DNA of 64,000 bases from NCBI GenBank assembly GCA_963843755.1, contig CAWJLS010000010.1, positions 248,001 to 312,000 of the forward strand. The letters are read 5' to 3'. This document shows, piece by piece, positions 31,201 to 38,297 of this stretch. The first letter of the stretch is position 1. Every line of letters begins with the position of its first letter. Under the pieces are notes generated by a model. That model made no database searches. It saw nothing but the letters and a program-made list of their open reading frames with translations, and was not told the DNA's origin. This DNA comes from CAWJLS01 sp963843755 (GTDB taxonomy: Bacteria > Acidobacteriota > Thermoanaerobaculia > Multivoradales > DATKCC01). Position numbers and translations under genes: made by a program.

Positions 31201-33254
31201 ATCTGGCCGACCCGGCGACGATACCCATCCGGAGGCGGTTGTGGGCGCTGGGGCCGGAGGGGGCTGAAGGGAGCGTGGCCGAGGCGGCCCTGGGTGCGCT
31301 GGCTCGGGGAGGCGCGGACGGGGGAGAACGAGCGGCACGCCTGTTCCTGAACGCCTTCGTCCGTCCGCGCCTCGGAGAGGCTGCGGGGCGAGAAGCGAGG
31401 GAACGTCTGGAGCAGATGGTCCTCGCCCTGGAGCAGGCACGGAGTCTGGAGGACAGGCCGGAACCGGAGCCGGACGATCCAGGAGACGCGGAGCCGGGAA
31501 CGGGCACGGCCGACGGGTTCCTCGACCGATTCCGCCGGTGGAGCGGCACGTGGAGGCGTCGCCCGCTTCGGCCTGATGCAATGACTTTTGTGCAGCCCTA
31601 TGGGTTGGCTCTGTTCACCGGTATTTCGGGTTTCGTGGTGCTTCCCTACGTTCAAGGCGCGCTCCTTCCGTTGGAGGATGCACCACGGGCGGCGCTCGGA
31701 ACGACCCTCTGGATCTTCGTCGTGCTCGGACTCCTCCTGGCCGTCAACGGTCTCCTGATCGACAGCTACCTGCGCTGGTCGACGCCGGGTGAGTCGACGG
31801 TACGCCGTCCGGTGCGATGGCTCCGGGCGGCCCTCTCCTCGGTGCCGATCCTCGGCCTGTGGACGATTCCCCTCTGGCGGTGGCTCGTCTCTTCCCGAGG
31901 ACACTGGGTGAGGAGAAATCGTCGAGGAGCCGCGGTCTTCGACAGGAAGATCTGGCGGATCGATACTTCGTGGATCACCGAGCGGCTGGGGAGGTGGGCG
32001 AGCCGAGTGGAGGTTCTGGTCAGTCTGTTCGTGATCGATACGGCATTCCTCGCCTGGGCCTTCCACCTCTCGAGCGAGGTTCGTGGGCTGCGAGGTGCCT
32101 CGAGGGTCGGAGCGTTGGCCTTCCAGGGCCTGCTCTTCGTCTGCATGTTGAGCGGGCTGGGTCTCTGGGTCCGTCGACGACGGACTCCCGGTTGGCGTCG
32201 CGTCGCGCTTCCGGCTCTGTCGGTCTGCTGGCTCGTGCCTTTGCCGGCGCTTCCGCTGGCCGGGATCGCCGGCATGATCCTCATCCCCTCCAACATCGCC
32301 GAAGAGAGCCTCTGCCGGCACGCCTTCGGAGAGGTGAGGGCGATGCGTCGCCTTCCGGGGTGGCTCCGGCTCGAGGAGCGGCTCGGCCAGAGCTGGCGGA
32401 AGGTCGGGTGGCGGAGCCGGATTCGTGGCGTTCCCGAGTCCGTCAGGGCCAGGCCGGAGCCGTCCGACCGCGAGCGGAGAGTGCTCTGGTTTCTTCAGGG
32501 CAAGGGGCTGGTCCTCTTGTTCGAGGCTGCGTTCTTCGCAGGAGGTCTCTGGCGGCTGATCGATCGAGCAGGACCGGCCTGGGTGGGGAGGGCGGACGAG
32601 ATCCTCGTCGTCGTGGAGGGGATCCTGCTCTGCGCCGTGGCGGTCTCCCTGTTGGGGTTGGCGAGAGCCTTCGTGCGCGAGACGGTGCTGCCGCAAACCG
32701 GGCGAAGGGTCTTCGGTCCGCGGCTGTTCTGGGGACACCTGGTCGGGGTTCAGGCAGCCTTCTTGTGCGGAATCGAGCTGGGGATCGGCCTCGTGCGGCC
32801 CGATCTCGCCCAGGCAGGAAGCGCTTTGGCTCTCCTCGGACTGGGTGGTGTCGTGCTCCAGACCGGCGCCCTGCTCCTCGGCCTGACCTTGCGGTCGGTT
32901 CCCGACCGCTCCTGGGAAACCAACATGGAGCGGCTGGCCAAGATCGTCCTCTATGCCAGCGCGGCGTCGATCGGTCCCGACCTCGCTGCGCAACGGCCGG
33001 CCGGGCTGGAGATGGTGCCGATTCTTGACGGTTTCCGGCTCGTGGCGCCGCTTGTCGGAGTGATCCTCGGAATGTGGGGGAGCGAGTGGTTGTGCGAGCC
33101 TGATACTCGACAAGGAGCTCAGCGCGGAGTCGATTCGTCGCCGTCACGCCTGCGGTCTCGCTGGCTGCGCTTGATCGCGGTCGTGCCTCTCGGCGGGTTG
33201 GCGACTCCGTGGTGGATTCGGCGGGAAGAGCGGCGCCACGCCTCTCGCGTCTGA
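28290..33254 (+). CDS. Giant 1654-residue protein: helical-repeat cytoplasmic region plus about 12-helix membrane domain
   Basis: ATG 28290 follows AGGGGGACAG. Residues 1-1095 have no signal peptide or membrane segment and consist of leucine/arginine/glutamate-rich helices in a HEAT/TPR-like pattern. The N-terminus (RRYLFRHLLMHLEGVTSPDR) resembles the helical region that follows the NTPase in NACHT/STAND proteins. From about 1098 (FVQPYGLALFTGISGFVVLP) to the end there are about 12 membrane helices in several units, closing with VVPLGGLATPWWIRREERR. This is the same ending as membrane proteins 2 and 3, suggesting the domain grew from them by duplication. It converges with the CHAT-STAND gene, 17 bases apart. 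I know of no characterised homologue. Confidence 0.8.
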   Translation: MSESSMSGVRSDLAGRRRAVVSEPRRYLFRHLLMHLEGVTSPDRVRALLDKLEGDEFLAKQASQPDGFEACARQLERYVLPATVRSGDWRRFFRYLLTAVTLRRLGRTLDDPTILRALARSGRLPLAEAFVDRLPSSPDRARGWAVLASITPPTAPEFGRLAEALRRELDKLPGSAEASAGESIEAWTGALETAARLLAPRLRARWSEWIGRLAPWPDRADRVRVAVAEGFFDAGEPDASELWKVLAAVEDRKSLVELLPDRLADRVAGGGLERGAVLRERLGGAGDDERLLWAIGLASLAGCERSPEREWRKLRIALGAPRWDEELLERGAKTWPRLAEEDLREVASKLSSPDLHALLRVLVLEGRRDRASFRSTLTLLDDPSTGERQLSLYLRALVAAPDELSREVRSRVKSLLVHLADVQYAVPPEDLSRALDLTAALLPRRLRRVIDGALSAPGSGGQVLLTVAGRAEDERLLSELLERAETYAALAAADAAEGFELREKALVLLCCRVMERGADLQVLEGVAGRLLPEEEDRLRERVARLLSRSASEQRRELAGVVCSGIREPALRLRVRLETLPEDADPGGLVAPGSLYRVAARWPPVEDALRALGALLEEPRRPARLAGEHLGEIQNLGRKVEALADVARHALAFQAKRFQPMRQDRPAALLPLKEALGVVESDRWLVSLTPELVRLGAHLGLRQAVAEVQEAVERVSAFDSVEPTDRVAILVEILAGIEGPFVGEEPGAPLGHVRRTKRRRGARELLLWLAHFPERAGETPHGLFLRSAWHRLLPVLVAIWERRERRAGRSPRPSGWLDRVRPGVRGALEESARFVGSQCPGRRPVFDLCLEGTEERLAVATELLAGGHGARDADTVCALAWLLADERPEIVPGLVARLDPGESRDCVALELVRHAPLPLASAGELLRLLSTGEGGSREWGDVWLGLRYPGASRDCKRWSAAVAALVARDRIDLADPATIPIRRRLWALGPEGAEGSVAEAALGALARGGADGGERAARLFLNAFVRPRLGEAAGREARERLEQMVLALEQARSLEDRPEPEPDDPGDAEPGTGTADGFLDRFRRWSGTWRRRPLRPDAMTFVQPYGLALFTGISGFVVLPYVQGALLPLEDAPRAALGTTLWIFVVLGLLLAVNGLLIDSYLRWSTPGESTVRRPVRWLRAALSSVPILGLWTIPLWRWLVSSRGHWVRRNRRGAAVFDRKIWRIDTSWITERLGRWASRVEVLVSLFVIDTAFLAWAFHLSSEVRGLRGASRVGALAFQGLLFVCMLSGLGLWVRRRRTPGWRRVALPALSVCWLVPLPALPLAGIAGMILIPSNIAEESLCRHAFGEVRAMRRLPGWLRLEERLGQSWRKVGWRSRIRGVPESVRARPEPSDRERRVLWFLQGKGLVLLFEAAFFAGGLWRLIDRAGPAWVGRADEILVVVEGILLCAVAVSLLGLARAFVRETVLPQTGRRVFGPRLFWGHLVGVQAAFLCGIELGIGLVRPDLAQAGSALALLGLGGVVLQTGALLLGLTLRSVPDRSWETNMERLAKIVLYASAASIGPDLAAQRPAGLEMVPILDGFRLVAPLVGVILGMWGSEWLCEPDTRQGAQRGVDSSPSRLRSRWLRLIAVVPLGGLATPWWIRREERRHASRV

Positions 33255-33271
33255 CGCTCGATCGTCGGCGG

Positions 33272-35662
33272 TCAGTCTTCCGGCGGAAGGGCGTCGTCTC
33301 CGAGGCCGACGAGTCCGTCCAGCTTGCCGTCGATGTACGCCTGAAGGAGCCGGTCATTCGCCTTCTCCAGGTCGACCGCCACGATCTCGTTGTCGCGGAT
33401 GAACTCGAAAAAGGTCTCGTGGTAGAAGCGGTAGGTCTTGACCGGGCCGTCGGCCGTTGGTTGCTCGGCGACGGAGAGGAAGGGACGGAGCTGCTGGAGA
33501 GCCTCCAGGACGCGGCGGCGGTCCCCGATGCCCGAGAACGCGTGGATGAGGTCGACGGGGAGAGCGTCCTTGGCCACGGCGAGCGCCCCGAGGACCGGCA
33601 ATGTCTCCCGTAGCCAGACTTCGCGATCGCGACTCTGCATCAGGGAGAAGTGGCCTTCGTAGTAGGACAAGAGGCCGTGCGGCAGCTCGTCGATCGAGCG
33701 GCCGCGATAGTCGCCTCCCTCGATCGCCGGGAGGACGTAGCACAGGTACATGAAGTTCCCCGCACTCTTGTCGACCATCTGCTGCAAGAAGTCGGCCTCG
33801 CGAAGATCCTGGTCCCGTCGGTACTCCAGGATGCCGGGACAGGGGAGGAACGACTCCACGTACTTGCGGACGTCCGCCAGGTTCTCGCGGCTGTCGGGGC
33901 AAAGCTCGAGCCTTTCGTACGGTTCTTCGACGCGGAGCTTGTAGTCGGGCTTCTCCGACCGGGTCGTGACGATCGCCACGATCCCGTCGGGCAGCGAGGG
34001 CGGCAGGCAGAGAGGGTTGACACCGGCTTCGAGGCCGTCGCGGCTCGACTCGTCCAGGGCGTCGACGAGGAAGACGCTCGTCTCTCCGGGGTCCAATCCG
34101 CGCGAGATCCGTCCGAGGATCTCCGAGAGGTAGCTGCCGTCTCGGGTCGCTTCGGCAGGGAGGTCGGGAATCCACAGCCCGTGGGAGAGGATGAGCTGGG
34201 AGCAGATGTTGGACAGGAACGCTTCGGGGCGGACGACGAAGGCCGACCGCAGGTTGAAATGGTGGGGCCAACCGCGCCGGCGGACCAGCTCGGCCACGAT
34301 GGCGGACTTGCCGATGCCCGGATCGGCCACGATCTGGAAGTAACCACGCCGGGTCGTGCGCCGAAACGAGTCGACCGCGTCGACGAGGAACTCTCTTCCG
34401 ACGAACCCGCGGGTCTTCTCCTCGATCAGGTGGCTGCAATCCCGGACCCGTTGGCGAAGGGCCGACGGGCCGGATGGATCCTCCAGACTGCCCAGGATCG
34501 CCCCCGGAGCGAGTCGGGAGAACAGGACCGGCGTGGCCCACTCGAGAGTGCCCTCGTGGCCGATCGTGATGGCGATTCGCCCTTCGGTGACCGCTGCATC
34601 GACCGGATCGCCCGCGGCGAGCGCTTGGAAGAGACCTCCCCCGAACGCGATCGCCGCCCGGTCGGAGATCGGGAACTGCATTGCGACGACGGCCGGAACG
34701 CCGGCCAAGACCAACGACGTGGCGACTCCGCTGTACGGGTCGGAGCCCCGGTGCCGGGGGAACCGGCCCGAGTCGCAGGCATTGAGGACGACCAGTCGAA
34801 GATCCTCGAGGCCTCGGAGAGCTTCCGCGAGGAGCGCGGCCGGCACCCGCTCGTCCATGCCGTCCGGGGTTTCGAACAGGAGGGCCGCTCGGGGGGCTTG
34901 CTCCGGGGACTCGATGAAGCCTCCATGGCCCATGAAGTGGAGGACGTGGAAGCCGCCGCGAAGCAGGCGGCCGCGGAGCTGCTCCAGGGTCAATCCTCGG
35001 ACGAGCTCGAGCTCCGCCTCGCCGAGCTTCTCCCAGGCCGCACGGAGACGCTCCTCTTCCTCGCCGATCCGGAGAACCGGATACCCCACCGGGCTTGCCG
35101 TGACCGCGAGGATGCGCAGAGGTTTCTCCACCGGCGGGAGCACCGCCGGGTGCTCCACGTCCAGGTAGCGCACCAACGGTGTGCGCCGGTTCCGCACCAT
35201 GAAGCCGCGGGCGCGATCCTGGTAGAGGAGCTCCCACGGCAGGGAGGCCAGCGCGAAGTCGGTCAGAGTCGGCGGATCGAACGCGAGCCGCAGCCGCAGC
35301 CCACGGCTCTTCGCACCGTCCAGCGTTCCCAGGTGACGGGCCCAGGCCTCGCCCACCCGGTCGCCGAGGATCGCATCATAGAGACGGCGGCCGAGCTCTT
35401 CCGGATCGGCGGGAAGACGGCCCGAAGCGGCCGTGTCGTCTGGAGGTGACGCCGGCCGGACGTGGCGCTCCTCGCCGCTCGCTCTCACCCGCGCCCCCAG
35501 GTCCCCCATCAGCTCGTCGATCTGTGTCGGATCGACCGGAAGGTCGAACGGATGGGCACCGCCCCCGGCGACCGAGTGGAGGATCCGCGCGAGGAAGCGC
35601 CCCCCCGGCGCCGGATCGAGTCGAAGGGCGAAGTCGTCGTAGGAGAGGGATCGACGGGGCAT
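33272..35662 (-). CDS. CHAT (caspase-like) protease fused to a STAND/NACHT-type NTPase
   Basis: The protein has 796 residues from ATG 35662. The CHAT domain spans about 115-430: catalytic His in FHVLHFMGHGGF (about 243) and catalytic Cys in LVVLNACDSG (about 297). LASLPWELLY and GVPAVVAMQFPISDRAA are typical CHAT features. The P-loop NTPase follows: Walker A IVADPGIGKSAIVAEL (about 445-455), Walker B SVFLVDALDES (about 530), sensor IVTTRSEK. A winged-helix/helical end follows with YRFYHETFFEFIRD (about 755). By analogy with bacterial CHAT-STAND proteins, it would oligomerise on a trigger and cleave a target protein. It has no long C-terminal repeat sensor of its own; the convergent giant protein begins with just such sequence. 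Confidence 0.92.
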   Translation of the reverse strand: MPRRSLSYDDFALRLDPAPGGRFLARILHSVAGGGAHPFDLPVDPTQIDELMGDLGARVRASGEERHVRPASPPDDTAASGRLPADPEELGRRLYDAILGDRVGEAWARHLGTLDGAKSRGLRLRLAFDPPTLTDFALASLPWELLYQDRARGFMVRNRRTPLVRYLDVEHPAVLPPVEKPLRILAVTASPVGYPVLRIGEEEERLRAAWEKLGEAELELVRGLTLEQLRGRLLRGGFHVLHFMGHGGFIESPEQAPRAALLFETPDGMDERVPAALLAEALRGLEDLRLVVLNACDSGRFPRHRGSDPYSGVATSLVLAGVPAVVAMQFPISDRAAIAFGGGLFQALAAGDPVDAAVTEGRIAITIGHEGTLEWATPVLFSRLAPGAILGSLEDPSGPSALRQRVRDCSHLIEEKTRGFVGREFLVDAVDSFRRTTRRGYFQIVADPGIGKSAIVAELVRRRGWPHHFNLRSAFVVRPEAFLSNICSQLILSHGLWIPDLPAEATRDGSYLSEILGRISRGLDPGETSVFLVDALDESSRDGLEAGVNPLCLPPSLPDGIVAIVTTRSEKPDYKLRVEEPYERLELCPDSRENLADVRKYVESFLPCPGILEYRRDQDLREADFLQQMVDKSAGNFMYLCYVLPAIEGGDYRGRSIDELPHGLLSYYEGHFSLMQSRDREVWLRETLPVLGALAVAKDALPVDLIHAFSGIGDRRRVLEALQQLRPFLSVAEQPTADGPVKTYRFYHETFFEFIRDNEIVAVDLEKANDRLLQAYIDGKLDGLVGLGDDALPPED

Positions 35663-35802
35663 GGTTGGTCCTGAGTGCGTCAGTTCTGCCCTATCAGACA
35701 CCATCCGGTTGGAAGGGGTGAAGGCGCCGAATCGACGTTGGGCATTCGGCTCAACCTTTTCGGGATCGTGGTGTCCATTCTCCTAGAAGAAGGGAGACGA
35801 CC

Positions 35803-36648
35803 ATGACCCTCACCCTACGCAGCGGAACCTCCTGTTGCCTTACCTTGCGGTCGATCGTATTCACCGCGGTCTTCCTGTTCTTCGCCAGCACGGGGCTCCG
35901 TGCCCAGGGCTGTCTCCCGATCTCTCTCCAGGGGTTCCCGGACTCTGCCCAACCGGGAGAGCGTGTCCACGTGACGGCCGCCCTCACCAACGACTGCAAC
36001 TTGAAGATCGTCGATTCGGCGACTCTCGTCTGCCGGTTCGAGGATGGGGAGGAGATCAGCCGGGAAGCGTTGCTTCTTCCGCGGAGCAGCGACACGGAGG
36101 CGACCGTAGAGCTCGAGCTGCCTGAGGTCGATCGGCCGATCTCCGGGGAGTGCTTCATCGAGTTCACGCAGTGTAATCGCACCGACTTTACCTGCGCGAA
36201 GTCGATCTCGGTCCGTGGTCCGAGCGCACCGGGCAGGGGACCTGTGCCTCTGAACCCCCGTCGATCGCCGGCTCCGCCACGACGCCCCCAGCCTCGACCA
36301 CAGACTGTTCCATCGTCACCACCAGTCAGGCCGACTGTCTACCGACCCGAGCGGGGAGCCTTCGCGCGAGGGCTCGGATGGTTGGGGGTCGCCGCCGGAC
36401 TCGCTGCGTACGCGGACGCGAGCTCGAAGGAGGAGGAGGGGCGCACCGCGGAGGCGGACGATTCGACGAAGCTGGGCAATCAGATCCTGGCGGCGAGCGG
36501 CGCCCTGCTGCTGGTGGGCTACACGATGAAGGCGTCCGGCTTCGCCGCTGACGGCGGCTCGGAGCCCACGCGACGCTTCCGACCGATGCTGGCTGTCGAT
36601 CCGGTCCATCGGGCGGTGCTGTTCAACGTCTCGTTCTCGTTCAACTGA
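35803..36648 (+). CDS. Exported protein with proline-rich linker, function unknown
   Basis: The protein has 281 residues; ATG 35803 follows AAGGGAGACG. A signal peptide (SIVFTAVFLFFASTGLRAQG) precedes a beta-rich domain (about 38-145) with several cysteines (GCLP, DCNLK, LVCRFE, GECFIEFTQCNRTDFTC), consistent with disulfide bonds. A proline/arginine-rich linker (about 150-185) follows, then a hydrophobic stretch (GLGWLGVAAGLAAYADA) and a second one (AASGALLLVGYTM). It lies just before the vWA/PP2C/kinase genes on the same strand and may be the extracytoplasmic partner of the kinase's outer domain. That is inference. Confidence 0.7.
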   Translation: MTLTLRSGTSCCLTLRSIVFTAVFLFFASTGLRAQGCLPISLQGFPDSAQPGERVHVTAALTNDCNLKIVDSATLVCRFEDGEEISREALLLPRSSDTEATVELELPEVDRPISGECFIEFTQCNRTDFTCAKSISVRGPSAPGRGPVPLNPRRSPAPPRRPQPRPQTVPSSPPVRPTVYRPERGAFARGLGWLGVAAGLAAYADASSKEEEGRTAEADDSTKLGNQILAASGALLLVGYTMKASGFAADGGSEPTRRFRPMLAVDPVHRAVLFNVSFSFN

Positions 36649-36702
36649 CGGCGCCGTCTGATCGGCCGGCCCGTCCTCATCGAAACTGTCTCAGGAGAAG
36701 TG

Positions 36703-37365
36703 ATGCCCAACCTAGACGACGTCGACCTGATGGACAACCCGGAGCCTCGTGCTCCTTGTGTTCTGGTGCTCGACTCTTCCTACTCGATGACCGGTGATCC
36801 GATCGCCCAGCTCAATGACGGGCTGCGGGCGTTCGAGGCCGACCTCGGAGAGGATCCGCTGGCCAGCCGGCGAGTCGAGGTCGCTGTGTTCTCGTTCGGG
36901 GGGACTGTGGATCTCGTCCAGGACTTCACGATCGCTGCCGACTTCACGGCGCCATCGCTCGTCGCGTCGGGGAACACGCCGATGGGCGAGGCGATCGAAC
37001 GGGCTCTCGACCTGGTGGAGGATCGCAAGTCCTCCTACAAAGACCACAGCCTCAACTACTTCCGCCCTTGGGTGTTCCTGCTCACCGACGGTGCGCCGAC
37101 GGACGAATGGAAGGCCGCGGCGGACCGACTGGAGCGAGAGGAGGACCGCGGCGCGGTGCTGTTCTTCGCCGTCGGCGTCGATGGAGCGGACTTCGATCTT
37201 CTCAGCCGCATTTCGCGCAAGCGCCCTCCGGTCAAGCTGCTGGAGACGCGGTTCCGGGAGATGTTCCTCTGGCTGTCGAGGAGTCAGAAGCAGGTCTCCG
37301 GGTCGAGACCCGGGGACAAGGTGCAGCTTCCTTCCACCGACGGATGGGCCGAGGTGACCGCTTGA
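36703..37365 (+). CDS. vWA-domain protein of TerY type
   Basis: The protein has 220 residues; ATG 36703 follows AGGAG. A single von Willebrand A domain has a complete metal-dependent adhesion site: DSSYS (DxSxS) in LVLDSSYSMTGDP, T in SGNTPMGEA, D in LLTDGAPTDEW. The sequence FFAVGVDGADFDLLSRIS is typical of TerY rather than of secreted vWA proteins. It is first in a coupled vWA-PP2C-kinase cassette, the arrangement described as the TerY-P triad in comparative genomics of Ter stress systems. Presumed role: cytoplasmic metal-dependent scaffold whose interactions are switched by phosphorylation. Confidence 0.88.
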   Translation: MPNLDDVDLMDNPEPRAPCVLVLDSSYSMTGDPIAQLNDGLRAFEADLGEDPLASRRVEVAVFSFGGTVDLVQDFTIAADFTAPSLVASGNTPMGEAIERALDLVEDRKSSYKDHSLNYFRPWVFLLTDGAPTDEWKAAADRLEREEDRGAVLFFAVGVDGADFDLLSRISRKRPPVKLLETRFREMFLWLSRSQKQVSGSRPGDKVQLPSTDGWAEVTA

Positions 37366-38297
37366 GATTTCCTCGGCTCCTGAGCAGGCTTTTCTCCGGG
37401 CGTGCAGCACCGGCCTCCCCGGGCCGGGTGACGGCCCGCCGGGAAGCCGCGCCGGGAGCCGATCGGAGCGGGCCTCGTCCTCATCGTTCCGGAGCCTGGC
37501 GCACCCTGGGGTGCTCCGTCCGCGGAACGTCCCATCGCCAGACCGGACGGCCGTGTGAGGACGTCTCGGCCATCGTCGAGGTCGAGGGAGGGGTGATTCT
37601 GGTGGTCGCGGACGGTGCGGGAAGCGCCGAGCGCGCGCTTCAGGGCGCCACCCTCGCCGTGGGTGGCGCCGCCGAGGCGATGGCTCGCGGTCTTCTCGGA
37701 GGCCAGACCCCTCGGGACGCCGGAGAGTGGGACCGCCTGCTGGTCGAGTGCCTCATGAGCGCCCGAGGTGCCGTCGAGGCCGACGGAGGTCCTCTGCACG
37801 AGCTCTCCTCGACCCTTCTGCTCGGAGTGCTCTTTCGCGACACGTTGGCGGTCGCTCAGGTCGGGGACGGGTGGGTCGTCGCCCGGGACAGTGACGGCGA
37901 CTTTCACGCGGTCACGGTACCTGCCAAAGGGGAGTACTTCAACGAGACGGTCTTCGTCACGTCGGACTCCTACCTGGAGAGCGCGTCCCGGAGTGTGGAG
38001 TCTGCCAGCCGCATCACCGGTCTGGCGGTGCTCTCGGACGGCCTTCAGACCGTGGCGTGCGACCTGGGTGCCGCCCGACCCCATCCCGGATTCTTCGGAC
38101 CGCTCTTCGACTTCACCCAGGATGGGTCCGTGACACCGGCGCGGAAGCGGAAGGAGCTTCGGCAGTTTCTGGATTCCGATCGCATCAACGGGCGCACCGA
38201 CGACGACAAGACCCTGCTCCTCGCGGTGCGGTCCGGGCGGGTCGTCCCGGCCGAACCCGGACAGCTTCCGGCCGCGCTCCGCGTTGCCGAGGGATGA
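37362..38297 (+). CDS. PP2C-type serine/threonine phosphatase of the TerY-P triad
   Basis: The start is read as TTG 37362, overlapping the vWA stop by TTGA, giving 311 residues; a GTG at about 37428 is an alternative. The N-terminal 50 residues are basic and low in conservation. PP2C_2 domain motifs: GTSH, VVADGAGSAERA (metal-binding Asp), VAQVGDGWVVA, LAVLSDGLQ, and DDKTLLLAV near the end. It would remove phosphates placed by the kinase encoded next. The downstream kinase start overlaps by ATGA. Confidence 0.88.
   Translation: MRFPRLLSRLFSGRAAPASPGRVTARREAAPGADRSGPRPHRSGAWRTLGCSVRGTSHRQTGRPCEDVSAIVEVEGGVILVVADGAGSAERALQGATLAVGGAAEAMARGLLGGQTPRDAGEWDRLLVECLMSARGAVEADGGPLHELSSTLLLGVLFRDTLAVAQVGDGWVVARDSDGDFHAVTVPAKGEYFNETVFVTSDSYLESASRSVESASRITGLAVLSDGLQTVACDLGAARPHPGFFGPLFDFTQDGSVTPARKRKELRQFLDSDRINGRTDDDKTLLLAVRSGRVVPAEPGQLPAALRVAEG

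Noticed and set aside
34356..35168. Plus-strand ORF opposite the CHAT-STAND gene as a separate gene
   Set aside because: Arg/Ser-rich shadow; the minus strand has CHAT and P-loop motifs throughout.
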